Shown piece after piece: positions 48,137-60,389 of a DNA stretch of 64,000 nt. The DNA lies in contig CM069599.1 in assembly GCA_035771175.1 (NCBI GenBank), positions 38,181,548 to 38,245,547 on the forward strand, in the 5' to 3' direction. The notes below the pieces were generated by a model. That model had not been told where the DNA came from. It did no database searches and saw nothing but the letters and a program-made list of their open reading frames with translations. This DNA comes from Paratinospora sagittata (lineage: Eukaryota > Streptophyta > Magnoliopsida > Ranunculales > Menispermaceae). Made by a program: the position numbers and the translations under genes. How positions within the stretch are numbered: the first letter of the stretch is position 1; each line of letters begins with the position of its first letter.

Positions 48137-48730
48137 CTAAGCACAGATATCCACGTGTGGTGCCATAGGGAGGACACTCATCATAGTCACTCTCTCCAAT
48201 AGTCGCCACTCATGGGCCATCTGACAAGCCACAACACTAGTCTCAATTCGTTTCCTGCTCAATGCATCAGCTACAACGTTGGCCTTCCCAGGATGATACT
48301 CAAATGTGAAGTCATAATCCTTCAGGAATTCGAGCAATCTACACTGCCTCATGTTCAGTTCTTTCTAGTTAAATAAATATTTATGACTCTTATGGTCCTA
48401 ATACAGTGTGAACTTTTCACCATACAAGTAATGCCTCCACAATTTCAAAGCAAACACAAAGGCTGCCAGCTCCAAATCATGCACAGAATAATTCTTCTCA
48501 TGCACCTTTAATTGTCTAGATACATAAGTAATCACTTTACCCTCCTGCATTATTACACATCCCAGACCAGAGTGTGATGCATCAGTATAAATCACTAACT
48601 CATTTCCCGGCTCTGGAAGTACTAGAACTGGTGTTGTGGTCAACTTTTTCTTCCAGCTCAATGAAAGCATTTTCATAACCATCAGTCCACACAAATGACA
48701 CATTTTTCTGGGTCAACCTAGGAAATGGAG
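48137..48730 (-). pseudogene. Gypsy RNase H (second element)
   Basis: The segment 48703-48398 shows [20 protein letters not shown] with the first aspartate and [22 protein letters not shown] with the glutamate. After a frame change, 48352-48137 gives FLKDYDFTFEYHPGKANVVA. A stop at about 48370 separates the two. A frame overlap with RT near 48600-48700 marks a small indel. Confidence 0.8.
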
Positions 48731-49463
48731 CAGCTAATCTGGAAAATCCCTCCACAAACTTTCTGTAATAACCAACCAATCCCAGAAAATTACGTAGCTT
48801 TGTCACTGTAGTTGGTCTTGGCCAATTTATAATAGCCTCAACGTTAGCAGAATCAACAGATATTCCCTTTGCATTGACCACATGACCAAGAAATTTAAGT
48901 TCATTTATCCAAAACTCACATTTACTGAGCTTGGCGTACAACCTATGCTCTCTCAGTGTCTGTAGAGTAATAAATAGGTATTGCTCATGTTCCTCCCGAG
49001 TCTTGGAATAAATGAGAATATCATCAATGAACACAATGATAAATTGATCAAGATATGGTTTAAATACCCTCTGCATCAAGTCCATAAACATGGCAGGTGC
49101 ATTGGTTAAACTGAAGGCCATCACTAGAAATTCATAATGTCCATATCTCATTCTAAAGGTTGTCTTCGGTATATCCTCTTTTCTGATTCTCAATTGATGG
49201 TACCCTGATCGCAGGTCAATCTTTGAAGAGAATTTGGCCTCATTCAGTTGATCAAACATATCATCTATTTGTGGTAGTGGATCCTTATTGTTCACTGGCA
49301 CCTTGTTTAACTGACGGTAGTCTATACACAGACATAAACTTTCTTCTTTTTTCCTCACAAACAGTACAGGTGCACTCCAAGGTGACATATTGGAGGTAAT
49401 AAACCTTTTTTTCATCAACTCATTAAGTTGTGCCTTGAGTTCTTGAAACTCTTTAGGTGTCAT
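48600..49463 (-). pseudogene. Gypsy reverse transcriptase (second element), domain largely intact
   Basis: A single 287-codon frame spans fingers to thumb: [53 protein letters not shown], and the catalytic [10 protein letters not shown], then AKLSKCEFW and [11 protein letters not shown]. No stop interrupts these motifs. The frame is lost at the RNase H boundary, and the missing 5' LTR end and PBS rule out self-driven copying. Confidence 0.85.
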
Positions 49464-50110
49464 TCTCTATGGAGGAATAGAGATAGGTTTTATACTGGGC
49501 ACCAGTTCTATAATAAAGTATATCTCCATTTAGGTGGTAATCCCAGTAAATCATCAGGAAACACATCTGGGAAATTACAAACCACAGGAATCTCAGACAA
49601 CTATATACCTTGTTCCTCATCTTCCTGAGGTTTTAAACCAGCCAATATTTTCATCTCCTCATTGGTTACAATCCTACCTCTAGTAGGGGGTTTAGAGGTA
49701 TCCATACCTCTGTAAATGAATAATTGCTGACCAGGTATCTGGAATATCACCTTTTTGGAAAAGTAGTCCACTAAGGCATGATAAGCAGCTAGTCAATCCA
49801 TACCCAGGATGACATCAAATTCCAGAAATTCTAATACCCTAAGGTCAACTGTCATTTCATGTCCCTCATATCTGACAACACAATTCTGACAAACCATGTT
49901 TGAATAGATTCTTTCCCCTATTGCTGTACTTAAAATCAATGGTGTACTAGCCCTAACAGGAGTCAAATGCCATCTATCTACTATGTGACCAACAATAAAA
50001 GATAAAGTAGTTCCAGCATCAATGAAGATATACATCATCACATCACAAATACTGATCATACCTTCAATCAGGTTCTTGTCGGCATCCGGATCTGGTTCAG
50101 TCACAACCCT
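49464..50110 (-). pseudogene. Gypsy protease and linker (second element)
   Basis: The segment 50104-49793 carries MYIFIDAGTTLSFI, where the usual DSG(A/S)T reads DAGTT, and ends with FDVILGMD, the flap-side motif. The catalytic aspartate is kept but the following Ser is Ala. The linker to RT (49464-49790) has stops. Confidence 0.7.
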
Positions 50111-50763
50111 TGCTTGTTCTCGTATGCTAGAATGTGTCGTAGTAGCTGGAATAGCTGGGGTTTTCGAAATCGGCTAGAAAGGACACTGAATGACCTTGTG
50201 GCTCTTAATGTCACATCTGTAACATATCAGCGGTGGACGTGGAGTGGAAGATGCAGTCTGGAACTCTATGCCCAAAACTGGAAACCAACTCTGTCCTAAC
50301 CCTTTCTGCTGAGGCTATGGCGGTTTCACGGAAGAACCCTGACTCTAAGGTCTCCCTACTAACTGTGAGCCACTGTCTGCCAATGGTGGTGGTAACACTG
50401 CAAATGGTGGGAATGGTGCCATAGGTGTCACAAATGGCTCGCCTCCACTGGCTGCCTCAGTCGTCTTAACCTTCTTGGCATCATTCCAGTGCTTTCTACC
50501 CAATCTGCCATTTTTCATCCCCGAGAATGGTAGATACAGTTATGGATTTGCTTATTGTGTAGGATGTACTGGCGGTGCTATCTGAACAACTGGTCTAGCT
50601 ACGGCTGCCTCTGAAGTCTTGAAATCTAAGGTCTGTCGCTCTGCCTGCTTGTATGTCTGTACACCAGATATTGCCAAGCCCTGACGGATAGGATCTCTAA
50701 ATCAGTCTCTGAGCTACCTCATCCTGCTCTCATCAGTCTGTACTAGCTCTGGTGCAAACACTG
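50111..50763 (-). pseudogene. Gypsy gag C-terminal part with a complete zinc knuckle
   Basis: The minus strand at about 50225-50179 encodes CYRCDIKSHKVIQC, a proper CX2CX4HX4C knuckle, followed shortly by a stop. Upstream, Pro/Gly-rich linker sequence and then a short gag segment (about 50757-50690) are seen. The N-terminal half of gag is absent, cut off at the deletion junction near 50763. Confidence 0.7.
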
Positions 50764-52603
50764 ACAATATAAATATGATCATTCACATCACTCATTCATC
50801 ATCTAAACCTCGCATTTCCATATATACACATCCATGTAAACCTATCCATACCCATCTATGTGATACAAATATTATTATAGTGTCATTTACATGACTACTA
50901 CTCAAAATAGTATTAAACTTTCTCAAACCATTTACATACATTGCAAAAGAAGAAGGATTTTCTATCCTTCACGTACCTTTCCCTTGCCTTTAGGATCCAA
51001 ACCTAAAATGTTTGAGAATTGGGTGAGCAACCATAGCTCAATGAATATTTTTAACTATGACATCATATATGCATTTAATAAAAATCATATGAATCAATAC
51101 ATTCAAAACATGTAACCAATCTTTCACAATACATACATGCCTATAAAATAATTTCAAACATGCAGGATTACTATAAAACATACAATCTCCCCATGTTAGT
51201 AATAGAGCGGGTATGCACTCCTTATTATGTATTTATAAGGAGTCTACGCTAGGACCTCTCATTATCCAATTTTCTGCTATGAATCATTTTAAATTAGGAC
51301 TTAATTCCAAAGTCCATTCAGAAACTATCACTCGGATCATGAGATTACTCAATCCTCATGCGGGACTGTCTTCTGGAAATGATCTCATGTTTTAACTTGC
51401 TTTAGCAAGTTCAAAACATGCTCCAAGGTCAAATATTTTCATGAATTTAAAACAATGCAATAAATACATATATTCATGATTTGAAACACACAATTTATAT
51501 TATATAATGTCATATACAAGGAACCAAAGTCAAAAGATACTCACAGTGATACCGTGTAGACCAACTCTCTACGACCACTCTATTATTCGTATCCAATTAA
51601 CAATATAATCCTGTCATATATTTATTTCCAGATAATTGATAATTATTTATTAAATCATTATATCTAGTTGTTTTTTAATTATTCATTAAAACCTAACTCT
51701 CCAATTAATTCTCATAATTCTATTTTAGTCTAAAATTCAGGTGAAGCATCCAAAATATTTTATACGGCCTTTGTGATTATTTTTAAGGCAATGGACAATA
51801 GAAACAGACTTTTCTACCACATTCCCATTAATATTCAAGTTTGTCGTATTTACCGAATTCAGTTAGACATAAAATAAAAATATCAATTGATACCCAAAAA
51901 TCATAATTTGGTATCGATACGTCCGAAATTCAGTTCTCTATAATTTTATGGTTTCAAATCGGGATTTCACCAGCGTTTGACATGGTTCGAAAGGTCCCTA
52001 ATATCAAATTTGGCTTCCGACAGCTATACCGACACCAATATTACATTTGAATACATACAAACCACATATCTAGTCTCTGCACATCTATAGGAGTCATAAT
52101 ATATCATTTTTATGTGTTTTCTACATATATCATTTCACGACGAAAAATGATAAAAATAGCTTACCCACGAGATGAATCGGCCGTGAAACCCATCCATCCC
52201 CCTTTCTCTCTTCATCTGTGGGTTTCCTTTTTACAAACCAAAACACGTTAGAAAAGAAAGAATGTGATAAGAATCTAATTAATATGATCCCATGTTTTCA
52301 AAGCCACTTAGTAAAACAACTTCCCCATCAAATTTCACTAAATCATTTAACTTTCCTTCATTCAACTATTCTACTGTTCAACTATTCATTAACCTTCAAC
52401 TAAACTATTCATTTAACTTTAACAACTACTTCATTATCAACTTCATTTAATCATTTACCGATTGATTAAAATCACCACTTAAGTTAATAATTCAATTTAT
52501 TTATCAATATCCTTTAAATATAGCATATATTTTTATACACATATTTGTTTCGATATACGTATAAGTTAATGTATGTATTTAATTAAAACTACGGGGTGTT
52601 ACA
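50764..52603 (-). repeat. 5' LTR of the second gypsy element, truncated
   Basis: It aligns with 44649-46608 and so lacks the 173 bases of LTR that would adjoin the PBS. It also lacks about 100 bp near 52120 that the other LTR has (about 45988-46090). Confidence 0.85.
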
Positions 52604-52608
52604 TCATT

Positions 52609-52912
52609 ACTTACTGATGTTTGTCACATGCTACACCAACATTTACTAACATTACAAAAATAATCTTTGTTAGCAAGGTCACAAAATATCTTTTAGCGTT
52701 ATTATCAAATTATCCATAAATGTAATTTTTAATATAAAACTATTTGATGACTTTATATTGAAAATTAGTTGGTAATGTAATAATTATTGGGAAAAGCAAC
52801 AAACGTTAAAGAGTATTTGCTTTATAAATAGTATAGATATATGACATAAGTCTTCTGGAAGTGATATATAACACTTTTGGTCCTTTTTTTTTGCTTTTTT
52901 GATTCATGTGTT
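52609..52912. other. No gene seen
   Basis: AT-rich sequence between the gypsy target duplication and the start of recognisable LINE coding sequence; it may be decayed LINE or Tat-like LTR. Confidence 0.4.
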
Positions 52913-53939
52913 TACAGGGAGATCGAAATACAAAGTATTTCCACACTAAGGCCACTTCCTGAAGACGTATGAATTGTATCAAAGGCTTATTGATCAATCA
53001 GGCGTCTGGAGTAAAAACCACTTTCATATCAGTGACACTGTCATGAGATATTTTCAAGACTTGTTTAAAGACAGTTTAACCATTGCTAAGAAAAATCTAT
53101 GGAAGACTTCCCCTGAAAAATTTTAGACGTAGATATTAGTTCGTTGGATAGGACCATATCTATAAAAGAACTGCGAACAACCGTCTTCTTAATGCACCCA
53201 AAAAAAGATTTGGGGTCGGACGAACTTACAACCATTTTTTTCAAATAAAATTGGGATATAGTTCATTCCTCTATGATGCATACAATTAGCCAATTCTTCA
53301 ATCATATGTCATGGAGCCAAAGATCAATCAAACACATGTTACATCGATCCCTAAGATTCCCTTGCCAAGGTTAATGTCAAATTTTTGTCCCATAAGCTTG
53401 TGCAATGTCACCTATAAGGTTGTTGCAAAAATATTGACCAATAGGTTGAAACATGTGATCAATAGGTTACATATAATACTTTTCTTGCTTGAGAAATCCT
53501 CCTTACTATGAGAAGTAAGAAAAGAAGATGGCATGATGCAGTTATAAAGCTCGACATGTCCAAAGCTTATGGCAGATTGGAGTGGTCGTTCTTGCTCCAA
53601 CTTATGACAAAAGTGGTGCCAATGCATATGGTTGTGTTTCTCTTCGATGTCATATAAAATTAAATCAATGGAGATCTCTTCGAGCATATCATCCCATCAA
53701 GAGGAATTCGACAAGAAGATCCTCTCTCTCCTTTTCTTTTTATTATATGTTTTAGAATTCCTCTCTTTCTTACTTTCAAAATCAGTGGAGAATGGTACTC
53801 TACACCCTTTCAAACTAAATGTTGAATGACCTAGCATATCTCACCTCTTTTTCACAAATGATGCCATTCTTTTTTGCAGCGCAAGTACGAAGAATTTACA
53901 ATTTATTGCAAGAACTCTCCAAACCTACCACTAACTTTT
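52913..53939 (+). pseudogene. LINE (L1-type) reverse transcriptase, 5' part
   Basis: Translation opens with GDRNTKYFHTKAT, a linker motif common in plant L1 pol, then GVWSKN. RT motifs follow: NFCPISLCNVTYKVVAKILTN, KLDMSKAYGRLEW (aspartate box), and IPSRGIRQEDPLSPFLF. The catalytic box reads FTNDAILF in place of FADD, so one of the two key aspartates is lost. Many stops and frame changes occur. The segment ends at the copia insertion at 53940 and resumes at 58872. Confidence 0.8.
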
Positions 53940-54294
53940 TGTTATATATAGTAAGTGGCCCGGCTATTTTATGGGCTCAAAGATTTTTTATTTTATTAAT
54001 TTTTTTGACTGTATTAGTTTTTTGAATTGAGTAGGAAAATTTTTCAGTCTGAATTGAAAACTAAGTCTATAACTCTCTATATATACCTAGTATTGGAGAT
54101 TGAGAGGTAAGAGAGAAAATAAAAAGATATTATAAGTATTGTACTGGATTATTCCATATTAGTAAAATATTCAGCTCTCGTGGACATAGACGGATTTTTA
54201 CCGAACTACATAAATTTATGTGCGTTCTTCTTATTACTTTGATTTATATATGCGTGTGCGTATTTGTATTTATTTCACTGCATAAATTTTAATA
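53940..54294 (+). repeat. Left LTR of the 53.9-58.9 kb copia element
   Basis: 355 bp starting TGTTATATATAG and ending CATAAATTTTAATA, with C-to-T-like changes against the right LTR (which ends CATAAATCTCAACA), including loss of the canonical CA end. A TATATATACC stretch may be its TATA box. Confidence 0.8.
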
Positions 54295-54769
54295 AATTAG
54301 TATTAGATAGAGGTTTCTCGTAAAAGTACAAACACGTGTTGGTCGTTGATAACGCTATTGATCGCATTAGAATACTTACCGTGGGCGATTTGGTTTTGGT
54401 GTGCAGCTGTTACAAAAAGGTTGAACGTGCGAAGTAGTGCAACGATAAAAATTGATATTTGAACCAGTACGTGGAAAAGTGAAAGAAGTTTTGGTTTAAG
54501 AAAAAAAAAGACAACTTTATTTGTCTTTTTTGTGAATCATTAGCTATTAAATAAAGGTGGGTCCCATTCATATTTCTTTTGGTTTTCTCTTTGCAAGTGG
54601 AGAAGAATTTTTTTTTTCTTAGTTGTTGCGCCAAAAATACCACGGTGAATAATCAACGACACATGTTTTTTTTTTTATATTAGGGTCGTTCGGAGTCGGA
54701 TTTCAGTTCCATTTTTTGTGGTGTAATCATGTCGATGAGATCTACGTAGTGGTTAGAGTTAATCGATGA

Positions 54770-55560
54770 AATGGTTGCAAAATTTAAGATTGAGAAGTTT
54801 AACAGGAAGAATGACTTTAATCTTTGACGGATTAAGATGCAAGTCCTGTTGACACAAGACGGGCTGAAAAAGGCGTTAAAGGGAAGAGATGCATTGTCTG
54901 CGAAGCTGACAAAAAAAGAGAAAGATGATATCATGGATAAAGCGTTTACTTCTATTATCTTATGCTTGAGTGATGAAGTCATGCGAGAAATTAAAGAGGA
55001 GACTACAACTGCGGGTTTGTGGTTGAAATTAAAGAGTTTGTATATGACAAAATCTCTAACAAACCGGTTATATTTGAAGAAGTCGTTGGACATGTTGAAC
55101 ATGAAGGAAGGTGCGTCCATGAGAGAACATCATGATGAGTTTAACAAGATTCTTATGGCTTTGAAGAATGTTAGGTACAAACTCAATGATGAGGACCAAA
55201 CAATGTATTTGCTATGTTCACTACTGGATTCTATGAGCATTTTGTGGATACTATGATCTACAATAGAGACACCCTGGCTCTAGAAGATGTCAAAGCACCT
55301 TTGAACTCGAAGGAGTTGAAAATGATGGTTACTGGAGAAAAAGTAAAAAGCTCAGGTGAAAGCTTGTTGGCTAGAGGTAGATCAGAACAGAAATGGTCCA
55401 AAGGTCGTGGAGGTCGATCTAGATCAAAATCAAAGGGTAGAAAATTAAAGTGCTCTGAATGTCACAAAAAATGACACTTTAGGAAAGATTGTCCAAAGCG
55501 CAAGGAAAAAGGAAAATAGAAATCATAGATTTTAGTACTGCAGCTGTTGCATAAGAAGAA
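54770..55560 (+). pseudogene. Copia gag (54-59 kb element)
   Basis: The UBN2-type gag core reads [41 protein letters not shown]. After a frame change near 55210 come a basic [14 protein letters not shown] stretch and a zinc knuckle (CSECHKK, stop, HFRKDC) in which a TGA replaces the usual Gly codon. An early stop also lies near 54825. Confidence 0.8.
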
Positions 55561-56530
55561 TTTGATAGTGCTAATATTCTTTCAACCACTGTGGGATGCT
55601 CAGGTGATGAGTGAATTATTGATTCAGGCTGCTCATATCATATGTGTCATAATAGGGACTGGTTCGCTTCTTATCAGAGTGTGAACTGTGGTACTGTACT
55701 TATGGGGAATAATATGGCTTGTAAGACAGTAGGGATAGGAACAGTGAAGATCAAGATGCATGATGGTGTTGTGAGGACTTTGACAGAGGTTAGACATGTT
55801 CCTGAGCTGCGCAAGAATCTTATTTCTATGGGTACCTTAGATGCACAGGGCTGCAGGATTGTAGCTAAAGGTGGAGTTTTAAATGTAGTCTGAGGTGCAC
55901 TGGTTGTTATGAAAAGCAAGAAACTTGGTAACTTGTATGTGTTATCAGGGCATACAGTTGCAGGTAGTACAATGATGTCTACATCTTCGGATAGTGGCTC
56001 AACATATACTCAGTTGTGGCATATGCCATTAGGGCATATGAATCAAAGGGGACTTGAGGTGTTGAGCCAGAAAGGCTTACTTGGGAAGAGTAAGGTTGAG
56101 AAGTTGGACTTCTGTGAGCATTGTGTGTTTGGAAAACAATGTAGAGTTAAGTTCAACAAGGCAGCTCACCGCACCAGAGGTACTCTGGATTATATGCATT
56201 CAGATCTGTGGGGTCCTTCCACAGTTCCCTCACTTGGTGGAGCGAGGTATTTTGTTTCCTTTATTTATGACCGTTTATGTATGGTCTGGGTGAAAATACT
56301 GAAAAGTAAGAATGAAGTGTTTGAGGTCTTTAAGTAATGGAAGACAAAAGTTGAGAAGCAAACTGGAAGAAACATCAAGAGGTTAAGAACCGATAATGGT
56401 GGTGAGTACATTAATAAAACATTCTCAGAGTTTTGTGAGCATGAATGCATTGAGGATGAACTGTACTTTACCAGAGAGGGCGCGATGTATGTTATCCAAT
56501 GCTGGTTTGGATAAAGAATTCTGAGCAGAG
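55561..56530 (+). pseudogene. Copia protease and integrase (54-59 kb element)
   Basis: The protease active site reads IDSGCSYHMC (about 55618-55648) and is intact in itself. RHVPELRKNLISMG, the pre-integrase HH-CC region (LWHMPLGHMNQRG, CEHCVFGKQ) and the integrase core follow: first aspartate in MHSDLWGP, second in LRTDNGGEY. Stops occur near 55891 and 56335; the glutamate region is damaged between 56440 and 56530. Confidence 0.8.
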
Positions 56531-58056
56531 GCGGTGAATACAACTTGTTTCCTCGTTAACAGATCACCATCTACAACTATTGATTGTCAGACTCCACTTG
56601 AGGTATGGTTTGGTAATGTTGCTGATTATAGTTCTTTGAGAGTGTTTGGATGTCCAACTTACTATCATGTCAGGAAAAGTAAGATTGATCCTAGAGCAAA
56701 GAAAGCCATATTTTTGGGTTATGCAGATGGAGTGAAAGGATACAGGTTATGGTGTCCTGATTTGCATAAGATTGTGATTAGCAGGGATGTGACATTCGAT
56801 GAGTCTGCTTTGATGTCTGGTATGCAGATGGATTCTCAGAAGGAAGATAAGGGTGATTTTGTGCAAGTGGAGTTTAGTACTCCAGGAGAAAATTCAAAGA
56901 CTAATGTGGAAGAGACAACAGTTGGAGCCAGTGAGCAACAACAACAGTCCTTAGCTAGTGGCAAAGCTAAAAAGACAATTTCGCTATGGGTTCAAAGACA
57001 TGGTAGCATATGCATTGACAGTCATCTAGGATCAGATAGTGTGAGATATAAGGCAAGATTGGTTGCCAAAGGGTATGCTCAGAGAGAAGGCATGGACTAC
57101 AATAAGGTGTTTTCTCTAGTTGTGAAACACACTTCTATCAGAGTGTTATTGACATTAGTTGAATTATTTGACTTGGAGTTGGAACAACTAGATATCAAGA
57201 CAATTTTCTTACATAGGACTTGGATGAGACAATTTACATGAAGCAACCTGAAGGCTTTGAGGTTGCTGGTAAGAGCGATCATGTGTGTAAACTGAAAAAG
57301 TCCTTATATGGGCTTAAGCAGTCACCTAGATAGTGGTACAAGAAGTTTGATACCTTCATGATCAGGCAGGGATACATGAGGAGCAAGTATGACAGTTGTG
57401 TCTACTTTCTGAAGCTTCCAGATGGCTCTTACGTTTATTTACTCTTGTATGTTGATGACATGCTAATTGCTGCTAAGAGCATGGATGAGATCAACAAGTT
57501 AAAATCTCAACTGAGTCAAGAGTTTGAGATGAACGATTTGGGTGCAGTTAAGAAGATTCTTGGTATGGAGATACATAGAGAAAAGAAAAATGGCAAGTTA
57601 TATCTATCACAGAGAAAGTACTTGGAGAAAGTTCTTTCAAGGTTTGAAATGGAGAACTCTAAGCCAATGAGTACTCCATTGGCAGCTCATTTTTTACTTT
57701 CAACAGATATGTCTCCGAGCACCGATGATGAGGTTGAGTACATGAGTCATGTTCCATATGCTTGTGCAGTGGGTAACTTGATATATGCGATGGTGTGCAC
57801 TAGGCCAAACATTTCACATGCAGTGAGTGTTGTTAGTAAATATATGGCAGATCTTGGAAAACAACAATGGCAGGCAGTGAAATGGTTGTTGCGATATCTT
57901 CGAGGTACTTTGGATGTAGGATTGGTTTTTCAGTGGGATAGTGGTACAGGTTCACTTGTCAGTGGATATGTGGATTCTGATTATGCTGGTGATTTAGACA
58001 AGCGGTGTTCCACTATAGGGTACGTGTTCACTTTGGCACGTGGTCTTATTAGTTAG
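56531..58056 (+). pseudogene. Copia integrase end and reverse transcriptase (54-59 kb element)
   Basis: NRSPSTTIDCQTPLEVW and LRVFGCPTYYHV complete the integrase region. RT begins abruptly at RYKARLVAKGYAQREGMDY because about 100 residues, including the usual WELV...CKW segment, are deleted near 57010-57030. A one-base loss near 57215 breaks the QLDIKT-FLH block, and a stop lies near 57332. From 57358 one 232-codon frame carries the catalytic LLYVDDMLIAA and VGNLIYAM. Confidence 0.85.
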
Positions 58057-58422
58057 AGGTGTATGTTGCAGACTATAGTTTCTTTGTCTACTACTGAGGC
58101 AGAGTATATGGTAGTGATAGAGGTTGTGAAGGGGGTTTTATGGCTCCGAGGTTTGATTGGTGACTTGGGGATTACCCTGGAGAGTGTACCAGTTCATTGC
58201 GATAGTCAGAGTGCCATTCACTTGGCTAAAAACCAAGTGCATCATGCTAGAACCAAGCATATTGATGTTCATTTCCATTTTGTTCGTGAAATTATCGAGG
58301 ATGGTGAGATTTCTTTACAGAAGATCAGTACCAATGATAATCCTACAGATATGTTGACAAAGACAGTCCCAGCGGTCAAGTTTGAGCATTGCTTGAACTT
58401 GATCAATATCCTACAGTGTTGA
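58057..58422 (+). pseudogene. Copia RNase H (54-59 kb element)
   Basis: SLSTTEAEYM, VPVHCDSQSAIHLAKN and HARTKHIDVHFHFVRE are all present, ending with FEHCLNLINI and a stop at 58422. A single stop at 58054-58056 separates it from RT. This part is close to consensus. Confidence 0.85.
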
Positions 58423-58494
58423 GCGCCTCGAGGGGCACGTTTGGAGATGTTGATTGGCTAGTGGCTTGTGGTGGTCCTCGCCAAGGTGGAGATT

Positions 58495-58808
58495 GTTATA
58501 TAGAGTGTGTGGCTCGACCACTTTGTGGGCCTTAAGGCTTTCTATTTTTTTAGTTTCCTTGACTGTATTGGTTTTCTGAGCTGAGTAAGAAAACTTTCCT
58601 AGTCTGAATTGGAATCTAAGTCTATAGCTTTCTATATATACCTAGTATTGAGGATTGAGAGGTAAGAGAGAAAATAAAGAGACATTGTAAGTATTGTACT
58701 GGATTCTCCCATATTAGTAAAATCTTCATTTCCCGTGGACGTAGGCGGATCTTCGCCGAACCACATAAATCTGTGTGCGTCCTTCTTTTTGCTTTGATTT
58801 GCATCTGC

Positions 58809-58841
<33 letters not shown>

Positions 58842-58871
58842 TGTGTTTGTTATGCTGCATAAATCTCAACA
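58495..58871 (+). repeat. Right LTR of the 53.9-58.9 kb copia element
   Basis: 377 bp, TGTTATATAGAG to CTCAACA. A GT microsatellite at about 58808-58837, absent from the left LTR, explains most of the length difference. Confidence 0.85.
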
Positions 58872-59560
58872 CTTTCAAGCTAGGAAGTTAATTGTTCTGA
58901 AAGTAACATCCAATTCAACTTCAAAGTCGGACTAAAAAAAGAAGAAAGATAGCTGCCCTCATTAAGATGAAGCCTTTTAATGATTTTGTGAAGTATTTGA
59001 GTCTAAGAATCATGATTGGAAGATCGACAAAGGAACAATTTCTCAATGTGGAATCTAAGATCAACAAAAGAATCCTTGGGTGGAAAGAACACCTTTTATC
59101 AACGACAGGAAAATATGTCCTTTTGAAGTCAGTTGCATTGTCAATTCCTACATTTGTAATGTCTCGTTTTAAACTCCCCAAAGTTGTCTTGCAATCTATT
59201 ACCTCCAAGTTAGCCCAATTTTGGTAGAGGTCCTCAAAGCAACTTTGCGGTGTTCATTAGTGCAAATGGAAGCAGCTGGAGGATGCGAAAAATCAATGGC
59301 AGCCTTGGCTTTAGAAACATACATAACTTTAACTTAGCACTATTAGCCAAGCAGTGTTTAAGGATTATCGACAACAACTACCCCCTTCATAGTCAGGTAC
59401 TTATAGCAAAATATTTTAGAAAATGTGATTTCATGAATGCCCCTTGAGAAATAGACCATCTTGAGGGTGTACGAGTTTATTTCAAGGGAGAATAATTCTT
59501 CGGAACGACCTCAAGTGGAGAGTTGGTAGTGGGTAGTCAATTAATCTAGTTAGAAAGTTT
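58872..59560 (+). pseudogene. LINE pol, 3' part after the copia insertion
   Basis: Translation gives the thumb/connector region typical of plant L1 pol: YLSLRIMIGRSTKEQF, GWKEHLLSTTGKYVLLKSVA, IPTFVMSRFKLPK, then GSLGFRNIHNFNLALLAKQCLRI and RNDLKWRVGSG. Stops and shifts are frequent. It is the continuation of the frame interrupted at 53940. Confidence 0.8.
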
Positions 59561-60389
59561 ATTGTACACTATGAAATATATATGTCCTCACATATTGATA
59601 TATTGCTAGTTCAGTTCAATTTCATTAATTTATCCTTTCAAGAATATGATAAAGGTACATTGGTATATGTCTATGTCATCAACACAATGACTTGCGCTTA
59701 TTAAATTATTCATATGCCAATTGGGGTATGTATCCAGATGGAAAGTCTATACCTCGATATCTTTTGAGTTAAAGAATGGAGTTATATTAACAAATAACAA
59801 GAATTAGACTTGCCTTTCATTGTTAATTGTGAAAATAAAATAGATAACATATACTCATGCTTCTAAGAAGCAAATGGATTATATGATTTCTGCAAAGACA
59901 ACATTTTAGCACTAGTGCATTGGATCCCTGCTTCCTCACTTTGTGATTCCTAGATGTCATTTATCTTTGATAGATATGACAATAAACATGCCCTTAATAC
60001 TATTGACTACACTATACAACGAAGGGTTGATGATTAGCTATTTTGGCAAGTTACCTAAAGGTTATGTGTGATTCGATTTTAACGTACTTAGCTAGGAAAA
60101 CAATTAATTTAGAGTTGGATAGTGTGAGGGCGGCAAGAAGATCATCTAACAACACACCTCTACTTTATATTTTTTATCGCAATAACTTATGTTGCATCAT
60201 TTGGATGGCAATATAAGTGGGAACATAATGTTAAAATTGGTGGCCTGTTTTGAGGGATTAGAGATACTTGGACAGGTTTGATTAGATGGATCTAGGCATT
60301 ATGAGACACTAACATCAGTTTCTTCTAAAAGGGTTAATGTCTCTATACTGGCTCTTAATGAGTTTCTAGTATAGAGCTACTGCTTGCAG
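59561..60389 (+). other. Probable decayed LINE 3' end, then unassigned DNA
   Basis: A weak match near 60010-60060 (a block like the RNase H-proximal W...Y motif) suggests the LINE pol tail extends to about 60100. No poly(A) tail or target duplication was found. From 60100 on I see nothing identifiable. Confidence 0.35.

Larger units (their letters stand above)
44476..52603 (-). mobile_element. Ty3/gypsy element with a 5' deletion
   Basis: The outer ends TGTCGCAACCC (44476) and GGGGTGTTACA (52603) are flanked by TCATC (44471-44475) and TCATT (52604-52608). On the minus strand the order is truncated 5' LTR, partial gag, protease, RT, RNase H, integrase, 3' LTR, which is the gypsy order. The start of gag, the PBS and the last part of the 5' LTR are missing. 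Stops and frameshifts break most domains. It is the least damaged retroelement in the window for RT. Confidence 0.9.
53940..58871 (+). mobile_element. Ty1/copia element inserted in the LINE
   Basis: The LTRs at 53940-54294 and 58495-58871 flank a gag-PR-INT-RT-RNase H body in copia order. The target flanks are CTTTT (53935-53939) and CTTTC (58872-58876), 4 of 5. The PBS (AATTAGTATTAGATAGAGG, from 54295) is degenerate, and the polypurine tract AAGGTGGAGAT precedes the right LTR. Coding regions are long but broken by about ten stops or shifts and one deletion. Confidence 0.9.
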
